From the NCBI RefSeq assembly GCF_029201545.1, contig NZ_CP104007.1, positions 3,506,501 to 3,570,500 on the forward strand: a stretch of 64,000 nt of DNA, read 5' to 3'. A model generated the notes under the pieces. The model worked only from the letters and a program-made list of their open reading frames with translations, was not told the DNA's origin and searched no databases. The stretch is from Devosia sp. FJ2-5-3. Its GTDB lineage: Bacteria; Pseudomonadota; Alphaproteobacteria; Rhizobiales; Devosiaceae. Made by a program: the position numbers and the translations under genes. This document shows, piece after piece, positions 26,252 to 34,523 of the stretch (position 1 is its first letter; each line of letters starts with the position of its first letter).

Positions 26252-26719
26252 ATGAAGGGCGATACCAAACTGGCCAATGAAGCCTGGGAGGCGTTGTTTC
26301 GCGCCCAGGCGACCATGGCGCGGGACCTGCTCTCGCAGGATGTGTGGGATGGGCTGGTGGAGAGCGAATATGGCGTTCTCTACGCCCTGTCCAACGCACC
26401 ACAGGGGCTGCGCATGTCGGAGCTGGCCAATGACGTGCTGCTGAGCCAAGCCGGCCTGTCGCGGCTGGTCGGGCGGCTCGAAGCCAAGGGGCTGATCGAG
26501 CGGCAGAGCGACCCCGAGGACGGGCGGGCCAGCGTGCTGCGCCTCTCCGTAGCAGGCCTACACAAGCAGCGCCGCGTCGGCGCAGCCCATGGACGGCAGG
26601 TGAGCGACAGGGTCTCGGCCTGCCTCAACCCCGACGAGATGACCATGCTGCGCGATCTGTGCCGCCGCCTTGCGGGTGCGGAGGGCGAGCAATCTGGAGA
26701 TGACAATGAACGAAAATAA
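26252..26719 (+). CDS. MarR-family transcriptional regulator
   Basis: The 155-residue protein starts four bases after the monooxygenase stop. It has the MarR winged-helix-turn-helix: GVLYALSNAPQGLRMSELAN, then VLLSQAGLSRLVGRLEAKGL (recognition helix region, about 60-85) and the wing RQSDPEDGRASVLRLS (about 88-103). Dimerisation helices flank it at both ends. It is the middle gene of the LLM-MarR-FMN reductase operon and probably autoregulates through the palindrome at 25007-25032, with relief by an oxidant or a phenolic-type ligand, as is usual for the family. Its 3' end overlaps the reductase start by 14 bp. Confidence 0.93.
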   Translation: MKGDTKLANEAWEALFRAQATMARDLLSQDVWDGLVESEYGVLYALSNAPQGLRMSELANDVLLSQAGLSRLVGRLEAKGLIERQSDPEDGRASVLRLSVAGLHKQRRVGAAHGRQVSDRVSACLNPDEMTMLRDLCRRLAGAEGEQSGDDNERK

Positions 26720-27398
26720 AGAGAACGACCCCATCCGCCTCGTGGTGATCAATGCCGGGGTGAGCGATCCGTCCTCGTCGCGGCTCCTCGCCGACAGGAT
26801 CGCGCAGAAGAGCGTCGACCGGCTGGCCGAGGCGGACAGGACGGCGAGCGTCAGCATTATCGAACTCGGGCCGCTGGCGACCGACATCGCCAAGGCCATG
26901 GTGGCCGGCTTTGCCAATGAGGCGCTGTCGGCGGCGCTGGAAAAGGTGGCGGGCGCGGACGCGGTGATCGTCTCCTCCCCGGTCTACAAGGCGGGGCTGA
27001 GCGGCCTCTTCAAGAGCTTTGTCGACGTGATGGACAATGATCTGCTGGTGGCTCGGCCAATGATCCTTGCTGCGACTGCGGGATCGGCGCGACACGCCAT
27101 GGTGCTGGACGACCAGATGCGACCGCTCTTTGCCTATATGCGCGCCCTGCCGGTGCCGACCTCGATCTTTGCGGCACCGGAGGATTGGGGCGTTCCCGAC
27201 CTTGGGCGGCGGATCGACCGGGCGGCAACTGAACTGGCGGCCTTCGTGACGGCCGGGGTGGGCAGGGCCATTTCCGAAAAAGCCTGGGGCAGTTACCAGC
27301 ACCAGTTCGGCAGCAGCGCGGCGCGAACCGAGCAGGGCAATGAGGGCGTGGATTTCGACACCGATCTCATGCGGCTTGCCACCGGCGGGCGGGCCTGA
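26706..27398 (+). CDS. NAD(P)H-dependent FMN reductase (CE1759-like)
   Basis: This flavodoxin-fold reductase should supply FMNH2 to the LLM monooxygenase of the same operon. The ATG at 26706 (MNENKENDPIRLVVINAGVS, 230 residues) has TGGAG at good distance; an ATG six bases earlier is possible. The phosphate-binding loop INAGVSDPSSSRLLAD (about 15-30) and the later VIVSSPVYKAGLSGLFKSFVD (NADPH-dependent FMN reductase signature, about 90-110) are clear, as is ILAATAGSARHAMVLD. It overlaps the MarR gene by 14 bp, so translation is coupled. The reading that it is a two-component monooxygenase system rests on gene order and family pairing. Confidence 0.88.
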   Translation: MNENKENDPIRLVVINAGVSDPSSSRLLADRIAQKSVDRLAEADRTASVSIIELGPLATDIAKAMVAGFANEALSAALEKVAGADAVIVSSPVYKAGLSGLFKSFVDVMDNDLLVARPMILAATAGSARHAMVLDDQMRPLFAYMRALPVPTSIFAAPEDWGVPDLGRRIDRAATELAAFVTAGVGRAISEKAWGSYQHQFGSSAARTEQGNEGVDFDTDLMRLATGGRA

Positions 27399-27410
27399 CC
27401 GCCAAAGGCA

Positions 27411-27436
27411 GCCAGCCCGTCAGGGGACGGGTTGGC
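27411..27436. terminator. Hairpin between convergent FMN reductase and pseudouridine synthase genes
   Basis: GCCAGCCCGT and ACGGGTTGGC form a 10-bp stem with one G-T wobble around a short loop, in the 70-bp space between converging genes. No T-tract follows, so termination strength is doubtful. Confidence 0.35.
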
Positions 27437-27468
27437 GTGCCGGCGAGGGCTGACCATGCAGGTCGTGT

Positions 27469-28020
27469 CTAGCGCCCGGGGCGGGCCGGTGCATCGACCC
27501 ATTGGCCGGGGGCGAGGTTTTCGAGGGTCCAATTGCCGATGGACCAGCGCACGAGGCGCAAGGTGGGGTGGCCCACTGCAGCGGTCATGCGGCGAACCTG
27601 GCGGTTGCGGCCCTCGGTGATGGTGAGGGCGATCCAGCTGTCGGGCACGGATTTTCGATAGCGCACCGGGGGATCGCGCGGCCAGAGTTCGGGCGGGTCG
27701 ATCATCCGGGCTTTTGCAGGGAGCGTCGGGCCGTCCTTGAGAGTGACGCCCTTGCGCAAGGCATTGAGGGCGGCTTCGTCGGGAATGCCCTCGACCTGCA
27801 CATAATAGGTTTTGGGCTGCTTGAACTTTGGCGAGGAAATCTGCGCCTGCAGCTTGCCGTCATCGGTAAGGAGGAGCAGGCCCTCGCTGTCCTTGTCGAG
27901 CCGGCCGGCCGCATAGACGCCGGGAATTGGAATGAAATCGGCCAGGGTTTCACCCTTTTCGCCGCCGGTGAACTGGGTGAGGACGCCATAGGGCTTGTTG
28001 AAGAGAATGAGGCGCGTCAT
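27469..28020 (-). CDS. RluE/RsuA-family rRNA pseudouridine synthase
   Basis: The start at 28020 ([20 protein letters not shown], 183 residues) excludes an Arg-rich upstream extension. The catalytic motif [19 protein letters not shown] (about 37-55, Asp in GRLDKDS) and the C-terminal [20 protein letters not shown] are diagnostic of the RsuA/RluB/E/F group. The absence of an N-terminal S4 domain and the short length point to RluE, which modifies U2457 of 23S rRNA in E. coli; that exact target is inferred. The upstream neighbour on the same strand is a D-Ala-D-Ala dipeptidase gene 20 bp away, so the two may be co-transcribed. Confidence 0.92.
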   Translation of the reverse strand: MTRLILFNKPYGVLTQFTGGEKGETLADFIPIPGVYAAGRLDKDSEGLLLLTDDGKLQAQISSPKFKQPKTYYVQVEGIPDEAALNALRKGVTLKDGPTLPAKARMIDPPELWPRDPPVRYRKSVPDSWIALTITEGRNRQVRRMTAAVGHPTLRLVRWSIGNWTLENLAPGQWVDAPARPGR

Positions 28021-28040
28021 GCCGAGTTTGTCTGGCCCTG

Positions 28041-28793
28041 TCAGTCCGGTCGCGCCGCAATGACGAAATCGAAATAGGTATCGGGGAAGGGTTCGTCGCG
28101 CAGTGTATAATGCCACCACTCCTCCGCATAGGGCGCGAAGCCGTGGCGGTCGAGCAGATCGGCCAGCATTTTGCGGTTTTCCTCGGCTTCGGGATTGATG
28201 CCTGCGGCGCCGTGGTGGGCGTGATTGTCGAAACAATCATAGCCGGTGCCGAAATCGAGGGGATTGTCGGGGTAGCGGTCCGGCAGGGCGCAGTCGAGGA
28301 GCGCCTCGCCGTGCGCCCAGGGCGTGGGTGCGCTTTCGGCGGGTTCTATGGTGAGATCGACCGTGCTGCCGCGGCTGTGGCCGGAGCGCTCGGCGATGTA
28401 GCCGAGCTCGAAGAGGCGGGATTTGTCGACGCGGGGATAGAACTCGGCCTGCATGGCAAGATCGTCGATATCGCGGGCCCATTGGGCGAAATCGGCGACG
28501 GCGCGGGCGGGGCGATAACAATCATAGACGCGAAGGACGAGGTTCTGTTCGGCAAGCTCGATGGCGGCATCGCGCAGGGCTTCGGCAGCTGGGCGAGAAA
28601 GGATGCATTCGGCAGCTTCGTAGCCGGTAATGGGGCGGCCGACGAAATTGTGGTCGCCGGCATAGCGCATGTCCTGGCGGATTTGCGGGGCGATATCGGC
28701 GAGGTAGACGAAGTTTTCCGGGAGGGTTTCGGCCATGGCGGTCGCGGTGCCTGCCAGCAGGGCAAGGGCGGTCAGCATTGTTCTGGTCGGCAT
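28041..28793 (-). CDS. Secreted D-alanyl-D-alanine dipeptidase (VanX/DdpX type)
   Basis: The start at 28793 ([20 protein letters not shown]) gives 250 residues with a signal peptide, cleaved probably after TAMA (residue about 21). The zinc-peptidase motifs of M15D are complete: [25 protein letters not shown] (H-x6-D, about 145-157) and EEWWHYTL near the C-terminus with the catalytic Glu and third His ligand. DdpX-type enzymes hydrolyse D-Ala-D-Ala, for wall recycling or as a nutrient in Gram-negatives. There is no vancomycin-resistance gene cluster nearby, so resistance is not implied. The protein is predicted periplasmic. The pseudouridine synthase gene follows 20 bp downstream. Confidence 0.9.
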   Translation of the reverse strand: MPTRTMLTALALLAGTATAMAETLPENFVYLADIAPQIRQDMRYAGDHNFVGRPITGYEAAECILSRPAAEALRDAAIELAEQNLVLRVYDCYRPARAVADFAQWARDIDDLAMQAEFYPRVDKSRLFELGYIAERSGHSRGSTVDLTIEPAESAPTPWAHGEALLDCALPDRYPDNPLDFGTGYDCFDNHAHHGAAGINPEAEENRKMLADLLDRHGFAPYAEEWWHYTLRDEPFPDTYFDFVIAARPD

Positions 28794-28863
28794 GGGGATG
28801 CTCCTCGTTTTTAGTGTCTCGTAGAACGGGGTCCCTGCCCGCGCTTTATTGCCCGTGGAGTGT

Positions 28864-28889
28864 GGCCCTCGGATCAAGTCCGAGGGCAG
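28864..28889. repeat. REP-like palindrome, family A copy 2
   Basis: GGCCCTCGGATC-AAG-TCCGAGGG is an imperfect copy of the 9859 element. It lies in the 170-bp gap between the dipeptidase start and the DUF817 stop. Confidence 0.7.
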
Positions 28890-28963
28890 CCCGGTGGTTG
28901 GGGCTTCTCAAATCTGTGCCAGTGGTGCCAAGAAATGATTGTTTTGGCGTTTATGGAGAGGGC

Positions 28964-29794
28964 TCAATCTGTTCGCGGGCGCGGGGGATGGACGAGAGTC
29001 ACCAGCACCACCGAGATCAGCATGAGCAGATACCACGATCCCAGCTTGTTGAGGCTGACCATGGACCAGCCATTGGCCTGATGCGGATAAATCCAGGCGC
29101 GCGACCAGGTGCCGATGTTTTCGGCGATCCAGATGAAGAGCGCGACGAGGAGAAAGGCCAGCAGCATGGGCATGGAATGACGGAAGCGGAAGACGCGATA
29201 ATGCATGAAGGCGCGGCCATAGAGGAGGACAATGGCCGCGAAGAGCACCCAGCGCAAATCGGGGAAATAATGGTGGGCGAAGAAATTGATATAGATGGCC
29301 AGCGCCAGCACCGCGGTGAGCCAGACCGGCGGATAGCGGGTGAAGGTGATGTCGAAAATGCGCTGGATGCGGGCCATGTAGGAGCCGACGCAGGCATACA
29401 TGAAGCCTGAAAAGAGCGGCACGCCGGCGAGGCGGAACATGGCATCCTCGGGATAGACCCAGGAGCCGACGGCGGTCTTGAAGATTTCCATGCCGGTGCC
29501 GACGAGATGGAAGATCAGAATGATGCGGGCTTCCTCAAGGGTTTCAAGCTTGAAGGCGAGCATGGCGGCCTGGATCAGCAAGGCCATGAGGAACCAGAAA
29601 TCGTAGCGGCTGAGGCCGGTATCAGGCCAGAACAGGGTGGTGGCGAGGATCATGGCCAGCATGAGCCCGCCGAAAAGACAGGCCCAGGCCTGCTTGAGGC
29701 CGAAGACCAGGAACTCAACAAGGCCATCGGCAAGGGGGCCGCGCGGCAGGCGCGCGAGGATTTTATGGGCCGCCGCATCGATGGAGACTTCCAA
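28964..29794 (-). CDS. DUF817 family integral membrane protein
   Basis: The product has 276 residues and about eight hydrophobic segments between residues 38 and 265. Recognised family stretches are FLVFGLKQAWACLFGGLMLA (about 28-47), HLVGTGMEIFKTAVGSWVYP (about 96-115) and GFMYACVGSYMARIQR (about 129-144), followed by late charged residues HYRVFRFRHSMPML. DUF817 proteins have no assigned biochemical function; conserved His, Glu, Lys and Tyr within or beside membrane spans suggest a transport or catalytic site. The start at 29794 (MEVSIDAAAHKILARLPRGP) gives a soluble N-terminus. It is divergent from the LOG-family gene across about 125 bp. Confidence 0.88.
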   Translation of the reverse strand: MEVSIDAAAHKILARLPRGPLADGLVEFLVFGLKQAWACLFGGLMLAMILATTLFWPDTGLSRYDFWFLMALLIQAAMLAFKLETLEEARIILIFHLVGTGMEIFKTAVGSWVYPEDAMFRLAGVPLFSGFMYACVGSYMARIQRIFDITFTRYPPVWLTAVLALAIYINFFAHHYFPDLRWVLFAAIVLLYGRAFMHYRVFRFRHSMPMLLAFLLVALFIWIAENIGTWSRAWIYPHQANGWSMVSLNKLGSWYLLMLISVVLVTLVHPPRPRTD

Positions 29795-29920
29795 AGTCGT
29801 GAAGCGAATGGCGACCCCCTGCCCTTGCCCGATTCTTCGGGGCTGGTTATGCCCTCAAGTAAAGCTGTCCAATTGTGGCGTATTCGCGCTGGACGGCGCA
29901 GACAATAATGGAGACGAAAT

Positions 29921-30784
29921 TTGGCCAGACGCCATCCGACGCCGCTGCGCACCTCCAAGCAAGACGTGGCCGCCGCGAGCAAGGCGCCATCCACGCCCCA
30001 GACGCAGAGCGCGGCCTATCGCCTGGCCTTCGCCGATGATGAATTCCTGACCTCGGAAGACATTCGCGGGGTTCGTTTCCAGCTCGAATATCTCAAGCCC
30101 GAATTCCGCCTGCGCGAACACGGCATCAATTCCACCGTGGTGCTGTTTGGCGGGGCTCGCATTCCCGAGCCCGGCAAGCCGGCCTGGGCGGCCAAGAACG
30201 AGACGCAGAAGCGCAATCTCGAAAAGGCGTCGAAATATTACGATGAGGCGCGAAGGTTCGCGCAGCTGGCCTCGCAGACGTCGGCGGCGAACGATTTCAA
30301 GGAATATGTCGTGGTGACGGGCGGCGGCCCTGGCGTGATGGAAGCCGGCAATCGCGGCGCTGCCGATATGGGCGCACCCTCGATCGGGCTCAACATCGTG
30401 CTGCCGCACGAGCAGGCGCCGAACCTGTATGTGACGCCGGATCTGTCGTTCAACTTCCACTATTTTGCAACGCGAAAGATCCATTTCCTGCTGCGGGCCA
30501 AGGTGGTGGCCGTGTTCCCGGGAGGGTTCGGGACGCTCGACGAGTTTTTCGAGACGCTGACCCTGATCCAGACCGGGCGCATGGAAAAGATCCCCGTGGT
30601 GCTGTTCGGCCGGGACTTCTGGCAGAAGGTGATCAATCTCGAGGCGCTGGCGGAAGCCGGTACGATCTCGCCCACCGATCCGGACCTCTTCACCATTGTC
30701 GATGATGCCGAAGAGGGATGGGATGTGGTGCGCGCCTTCTATGATCTGCCGGAAGTGAGCGAGCCGAGCTGGATCGGCGGCTGA
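29921..30784 (+). CDS. LOG-family (TIGR00730) nucleoside-5'-monophosphate phosphoribohydrolase-like protein
   Basis: A TTG at 29921 is the likely start (MARRHPTPLRTSKQDVAAAS, 287 residues), with GGAG seven bases upstream in an otherwise poor context. After a basic, low-complexity N-terminal 35 residues, the Rossmann-like LOG domain carries VVLFGGARIPEPGKPAW, VVTGGGPGVMEAGNRGA (about 135-151) and the catalytic signature FPGGFGTLDEFFE (about 197-209). LOG enzymes release free bases from nucleotide monophosphates, in plants and some bacteria giving cytokinins; other members act in nucleotide salvage. Many were formerly misnamed lysine decarboxylases. The N-terminal extension is longer than in the small 180-residue class. 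Confidence 0.88.
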   Translation: MARRHPTPLRTSKQDVAAASKAPSTPQTQSAAYRLAFADDEFLTSEDIRGVRFQLEYLKPEFRLREHGINSTVVLFGGARIPEPGKPAWAAKNETQKRNLEKASKYYDEARRFAQLASQTSAANDFKEYVVVTGGGPGVMEAGNRGAADMGAPSIGLNIVLPHEQAPNLYVTPDLSFNFHYFATRKIHFLLRAKVVAVFPGGFGTLDEFFETLTLIQTGRMEKIPVVLFGRDFWQKVINLEALAEAGTISPTDPDLFTIVDDAEEGWDVVRAFYDLPEVSEPSWIGG

Positions 30785-30809
30785 GGCGCACGCAACAGCG
30801 TTGAGTGGG

Positions 30810-30827
30810 GTTCATCCGCGGTTCATC
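30810..30827 (+). promoter_or_regulatory. Direct repeat with 11-bp period, possible OmpR-family site
   Basis: GTTCATC occurs at 30810-30816 and again at 30821-30827, an 11-bp period, as for tandem half-sites of OmpR/PhoB-type response regulators. It lies about 130 bp upstream of the OmpA lipoprotein start. No regulator is assigned. Confidence 0.35.
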
Positions 30828-30955
30828 ATTGATCCCGCATCACGTTCCTGCCGCATTCACTAGGCACGTACGGCCACACAGATTCTTTACTTTGTTTTGA
30901 GATCGAGCTTTGGGGGCCGCCGGCCTTCCAGATCTCAGTCCTTCGGGGGATACGC

Positions 30956-31621
30956 ATGAAATCCAAGGTTCTCGTCGCGCTGGCCGCGACCCTGGCGCTG
31001 AGCGCTTGCACCACCACCAATCCCTATACCGGGCAGAGCCAGCTCTCCAACACAGCCGGCGGCACGCTGCTCGGCGCTGGTGGCGGCGCGGTTGCCGGTG
31101 CGATCGTGGGTGCTGCCGTGGGCGGGGATCCGCGCGTCGGTGCGCTGATCGGCGCGGGCGTTGGCGGCCTGACGGGCGCCGGCATCGGCAATTACATGGA
31201 CCAGCAGGAAGCCGAGCTGCGCGCGCAGCTGCAGGGCACGGGCGTTTCGGTGACCCGCGTCGGTGACCAGGTGATCCTCAACATGCCGTCCAACATCACT
31301 TTTGCCACCGACCAGTCGAGCGTGCAGCCGCAGTTCAACCAGACGCTGGTTTCGGTCGCGCTGGTGCTCAAGAAGTTCGACAAGACCATCGTCGATGTCT
31401 ACGGCCACACCGACTCGACCGGCTCGAACGAGCACAATCTTTCCCTCAGCCAGCGCCGCGCCGTTTCGGTGGCGACGATCCTCGCCAATCAGGGCATCGA
31501 CCAGCGCCGCTTCTATATCGAGGGCAAGGGCTCGACGAGCCCGATCGCGTCGAACGCCAACGAATCCGGCCGCGCCCAGAACCGTCGCGTCGAAATCCAG
31601 ATCTCGCCCATTCGCGGGTAA
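30956..31621 (+). CDS. OmpA-domain outer-membrane lipoprotein with glycine-zipper region
   Basis: This 221-residue protein has a lipoprotein signal peptide MKSKVLVALAATLALSACTT (lipobox LSAC, Cys18). Residues about 36-80 form Gly/Ala zippers (GTLLGAGGGAVAGAIVGAAV and GALIGAGVGGLTGAGIGNYM), typical of the YiaD/Glyzipper-OmpA class. The C-terminal OmpA domain (about 100-220) has VYGHTDSTGSNEHNLSLSQR and the RRVEIQI end that binds peptidoglycan. It should tether the outer membrane to the wall. It is monocistronic: a 170-bp upstream region precedes it and a strong terminator follows. The start at 30956 follows TTCGGGGGA. Confidence 0.94.
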   Translation: MKSKVLVALAATLALSACTTTNPYTGQSQLSNTAGGTLLGAGGGAVAGAIVGAAVGGDPRVGALIGAGVGGLTGAGIGNYMDQQEAELRAQLQGTGVSVTRVGDQVILNMPSNITFATDQSSVQPQFNQTLVSVALVLKKFDKTIVDVYGHTDSTGSNEHNLSLSQRRAVSVATILANQGIDQRRFYIEGKGSTSPIASNANESGRAQNRRVEIQISPIRG

Positions 31622-31644
31622 GATCGGATCGCACTGCATTGATG

Positions 31645-31675
31645 AAAAAAACGCGGCTCACGGGCCGCGTTTTTT
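31645..31675. terminator. Bidirectional terminator between OmpA lipoprotein and small membrane protein genes
   Basis: A 7-bp GC stem (ACGCGGC / GCCGCGT) with loop TCACGG is flanked by A6 on the left and T5 on the right, so it can end transcription from both sides. The stop codon of the minus-strand gene lies in the T-tract. Confidence 0.88.
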
Positions 31676-31967
31676 ATTGGGCGGGGGTTTCGACCACCGG
31701 GGCGGAGGTGGGGCTGCCGGGGAGCACATCGGTGCCGGGGGCGCCGGAGAACATCTGCATCAGGAACAGCAGCGCCACGACGATGGCGAGGCCGACAAGG
31801 CCATAGAGCCACCAATTGGTGGGGCTCGTGGCCGCGACCACGTCCTCGTGCTCGCCGGCCACCTTGAGCTGGGAAGCATCCGGCACATCGATGCGGGCGC
31901 CGTTTTCGTCGACCAGATGGTCGACGGACGCGACGGTGGGGGTGGGTCTGTTTTCAGTGGTCGCCAT
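31674..31967 (-). CDS. Small tail-anchored membrane protein (97 aa)
   Basis: The product is MATTENRPTPTVASVDHLVD... with a hydrophilic, acidic N-terminal 50 residues, one transmembrane helix at about 53-72 (WLYGLVGLAIVVALLFLMQM) and a Pro/Ser/Thr-rich tail. No family is recognised. Its start codon overlaps the stop of the upstream gene (31967-32224) in a TGATG arrangement, so translation is coupled. Its stop lies within the bidirectional terminator. It is probably a conserved hypothetical membrane protein of Rhizobiales. Confidence 0.7.
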   Translation of the reverse strand: MATTENRPTPTVASVDHLVDENGARIDVPDASQLKVAGEHEDVVAATSPTNWWLYGLVGLAIVVALLFLMQMFSGAPGTDVLPGSPTSAPVVETPAQ

Positions 31968-32224
31968 CAGAAATCTCCCTTGAAAACTGTCTGGGTGCCG
32001 ACGCCATCGGCAATGCCCTCGCGCACATAGGCAATGGCGGCGTCGATTTCCTCGGGGCTGAAACCGAGATCGTCGCCCTCGGCGCTCGCGCCCGTGACTT
32101 CGGCCTTGAGCTGGTGGAGCAGCTCGATCTTTTCCTTGGCGGTAAAGAGCGAATGCTGGGCGATCTGCATGGGGGCCAAGGCGTTTGCAGCGCTCGCCTG
32201 GGCCTTGAGACTGTCAAAAGCCAT
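31967..32224 (-). CDS. Small soluble hypothetical protein (85 aa)
   Basis: The start at 32224 (MAFDSLKAQASAANALAPMQ) gives 85 residues that look largely alpha-helical (AQHSLFTAKEKIELLHQLKA) and acidic in the middle (GASAEGDDLGFSPEEIDAAI). The frame is open upstream to 32431, but those residues overlap the start of the divergent EAL gene and look antisense. No family is recognised. The downstream membrane protein gene starts at its stop, so both are one small operon. Confidence 0.7.
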   Translation of the reverse strand: MAFDSLKAQASAANALAPMQIAQHSLFTAKEKIELLHQLKAEVTGASAEGDDLGFSPEEIDAAIAYVREGIADGVGTQTVFKGDF

Positions 32225-32355
32225 TTGTACCTCCGCATTTTGACGCCATGGGTGTAAACATGCAATGCAGGCCTCTGGGACACAGTTCCATCGCGTATTA
32301 ACCCCAACTTGACGTGGGGCAGTGCTTGATCGAGGCAATGCCCCGGAGGGCCGAG

Positions 32356-33969
32356 ATGAGCGGCTTTGTTTCGATCCTGATTTCGAGCGCGCACCAGAAG
32401 AGCGTGCGCCTTGTGCTGTTCGTGATTGCATTTGCCGGCCTCGTGGGGCTGTCCACGTGGTTCATCGCCGGACAGGTGCAGCAGAACATGCGCCAGGAAA
32501 CGGCGCGCGCGCTGGTGGGCTACGAGCAATTGCGCATCAATGTGCTGAGCACATTCGACCAGATGGACGCGCGGCTGGTCGCAACGCCCTGTTCGCCCGC
32601 CTTCATGGACGAATTGCGCCGCATCGCCTTTTTGCCCGACGGGATCAATGAATTGCTGTTCGCCCCCAATGGGGTGGCGCAGTGCTCGGTCAATTCCGGG
32701 CTGTTCGAGCAGCCCGTTCCGTTCGGGGCGCCCGAAGTGGTGGCCCAGAGCCCGTTCAACATGGCGTTCTGGCTGGATCGCGACCTCTCCTTTTTGCGGC
32801 TGGAAGGCCTGACCGGCAGCATCGCCCAGCGCGGCAGGTTCGCGATGATCGTGCCCCAGCCGACGATGCCGACAACGATGCCACGCTGGCTGGAGATGGA
32901 GCTGATCCTGCGGGCGCCGGACGGACGCTGGTGGCATCGCGGCGGCGCAACGGGCATTTATGCGGCCAGCGTGGCGCAAGAGGCAGAAGGGGGCGGCAAT
33001 CTCCTGAGCACTGCCCAATATCTGATGCGATGCGACGAGGGCGGCGTGCATTGTCTTGTCAGCAAGGCCCGGCTGCCCGACCTTTTTGCATTGGGTGCGG
33101 CGACGATCGTGGTGACCCTGGTGATCTGCGCCGTATTGGCGGCATGGGTGTCCCAACAGGTGCATGGGCTGATCGCGCGGCACTGGTCGTTCGAAGCCCG
33201 CTTTCTGCGGCGCCTGGGGCCGGACACGATCGAATGCGTCTACCAGCCGCTGCTGCACCTCAAGCGCGACCGCATCCCCGGATGCGAGGTGCTGGCGCGA
33301 TGGCGCGATGTGGACGGAACGCTTATCGGCCCCGACCGCTTCATTCCGCTGATCGAAAAGCACGGGCTGACCCAGCGCTTCACCACGCTGGTGGCCGATC
33401 GGGCGCACAAGGACCTCACAGCGCACATGCCGGCGGGCCAGAGGCTGCATGTCAGCTTCAATATCTTCCCGCGCGACCTGAAGGCGGAGACCTTGCTGAC
33501 GACCTTTGCCCCGTTTCTGGCGCCGGGCGAACCGTTCAGCCTGATCTTCGAGATCGTGGAAACCCAGGAAATCCAGCTCGAGACCGCGCAGGGGGAGATC
33601 GAACGACTGCAGGGCGCGGGTGTGCGCATCTTCATCGACGATTTCGGGGCCGGATATTCGTCCATGCGCAATCTGGCAGCGGTTTCGGTCGACGGGGTCA
33701 AGCTCGACCGTTCCTTTGCCATGGCGCCCAATGATTCCGTCATGGTGCGGATGCTGGACCATGCCATCGACATGGTGGCTGCCACGGACCGCCTCGTGGT
33801 GGTGGAGGGGGTGGAAAGCCAGGCCCGGCTGGATGCGCTGCGCGAGACGGGAAAGGTCGATTATGTGCAGGGATATTTCATTTCCCGGCCCCTCGACATT
33901 GTCGGCTTCATTGCCTTCCTGACCACGAACGGACCTCGCCCCAATTCGCGGCCGCGCCTCGTCGCGTGA
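32356..33969 (+). CDS. CSS-motif EAL-domain c-di-GMP phosphodiesterase
   Basis: The product is 537 residues from the ATG at 32356 (MSGFVSILISSAHQKSVRLV), with GGAGG upstream. TM1 (about 17-40) and TM2 (about 250-272) flank a periplasmic CSS domain containing TPCSPAFMDELRRIAF (about 78-93), whose Cys can form a disulfide that controls the enzyme in family members. The cytoplasmic EAL domain (about 290-530) has EVLARW in place of EAL, FNIFPRDL, IFEIVETQEI, IDDFGAGYSS, VKLDRSFA, VVVEGVESQA and VQGYFISRP, i.e. all metal and catalytic residues, so it should hydrolyse c-di-GMP in response to periplasmic redox. It is divergent from two small genes. Confidence 0.9.
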   Translation: MSGFVSILISSAHQKSVRLVLFVIAFAGLVGLSTWFIAGQVQQNMRQETARALVGYEQLRINVLSTFDQMDARLVATPCSPAFMDELRRIAFLPDGINELLFAPNGVAQCSVNSGLFEQPVPFGAPEVVAQSPFNMAFWLDRDLSFLRLEGLTGSIAQRGRFAMIVPQPTMPTTMPRWLEMELILRAPDGRWWHRGGATGIYAASVAQEAEGGGNLLSTAQYLMRCDEGGVHCLVSKARLPDLFALGAATIVVTLVICAVLAAWVSQQVHGLIARHWSFEARFLRRLGPDTIECVYQPLLHLKRDRIPGCEVLARWRDVDGTLIGPDRFIPLIEKHGLTQRFTTLVADRAHKDLTAHMPAGQRLHVSFNIFPRDLKAETLLTTFAPFLAPGEPFSLIFEIVETQEIQLETAQGEIERLQGAGVRIFIDDFGAGYSSMRNLAAVSVDGVKLDRSFAMAPNDSVMVRMLDHAIDMVAATDRLVVVEGVESQARLDALRETGKVDYVQGYFISRPLDIVGFIAFLTTNGPRPNSRPRLVA

Positions 33970-33988
33970 TGGAAATCGGACCAATTTT

Positions 33989-34013
33989 GCAACCCTGAGG
34001 CCGCTAAGTCGTT
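33989..34013 (+). promoter_or_regulatory. Candidate EcfG (general stress sigma) promoter
   Basis: GCAAC (33989-33993), a 16-bp spacer and CGTT (34010-34013) match the alphaproteobacterial EcfG consensus GGAAC-N16/17-CGTT at all but one base. It lies 34 bp upstream of the PRC-barrel gene, a class often under general-stress control. Confidence 0.45.
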
Positions 34014-34046
34014 CTCCTTACACACTCAAACCGAAGGAGGACCATC

Positions 34047-34436
34047 ATGGCCTATGATGACGTTCGCAGCGCCGATCCCAACATCAAGGAAACTCATGAC
34101 CTGATTGCTTCCGACAAGGTGGAAGGCACGAAGGTCTATGACCCACGCGGCGAGCATATCGGCTCGATCGAGCGGATTCTCGTCGAGAAGCGCTCCGGCA
34201 AGGTGTCCTATGCCGTGCTCAGCTTCGGCGGATTTCTCGGCATCGGGGACGAGCACTATCCCCTGCCCTGGTCCAAGCTGAATTATGACGAAAGCCTTGG
34301 TGGCTATCGCATCGATATCAGTAAGGGACAGCTGGAAGGCGCGCCGCGCTATGAGCGCGAGGACGATGGCTACTGGACCGAAGAAAACGGCCGCCGGGTC
34401 TACGATTATTATGGCGTCGTGCCATACTGGATCTGA
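34047..34436 (+). CDS. PRC-barrel domain protein
   Basis: This is a soluble 129-residue protein with a strong ribosome-binding site (GAAGGAGG). The PRC-barrel region covers about residues 16-90: LIASDKVEGTKVYDPRGEHI, GSIERILVEKRSGKVSYAVL and GIGDEHYPLPWSKLNYDESL. Family members are small beta-barrel modules, some in photosynthetic reaction centres or RimM, and free-standing ones are frequent stress proteins in rhizobia. The C-terminal 35 residues are acidic and Tyr-rich (YEREDDGYWTEENGRRVYDY). The function here is unknown; the upstream stress-type promoter suggests an envelope or osmotic stress role. Confidence 0.9.
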   Translation: MAYDDVRSADPNIKETHDLIASDKVEGTKVYDPRGEHIGSIERILVEKRSGKVSYAVLSFGGFLGIGDEHYPLPWSKLNYDESLGGYRIDISKGQLEGAPRYEREDDGYWTEENGRRVYDYYGVVPYWI

Positions 34437-34481
34437 AGCGGACGGGTCCTGGTGACCTGATCGCATCATAATCACCCCTGC

Positions 34482-34512
34482 AATCCGGCGTCTCCTACGA
34501 GGGGCCGGATTT
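34482..34512. terminator. Hairpin between PRC-barrel and hybrid kinase genes
   Basis: AATCCGGC and GCCGGATT form an 8-bp stem around a 14-base loop, between the converging genes. Only a short T-run follows on each strand, so it is a weak terminator candidate. Confidence 0.45.
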
Positions 34513-34523
34513 GTCATGCGGGG

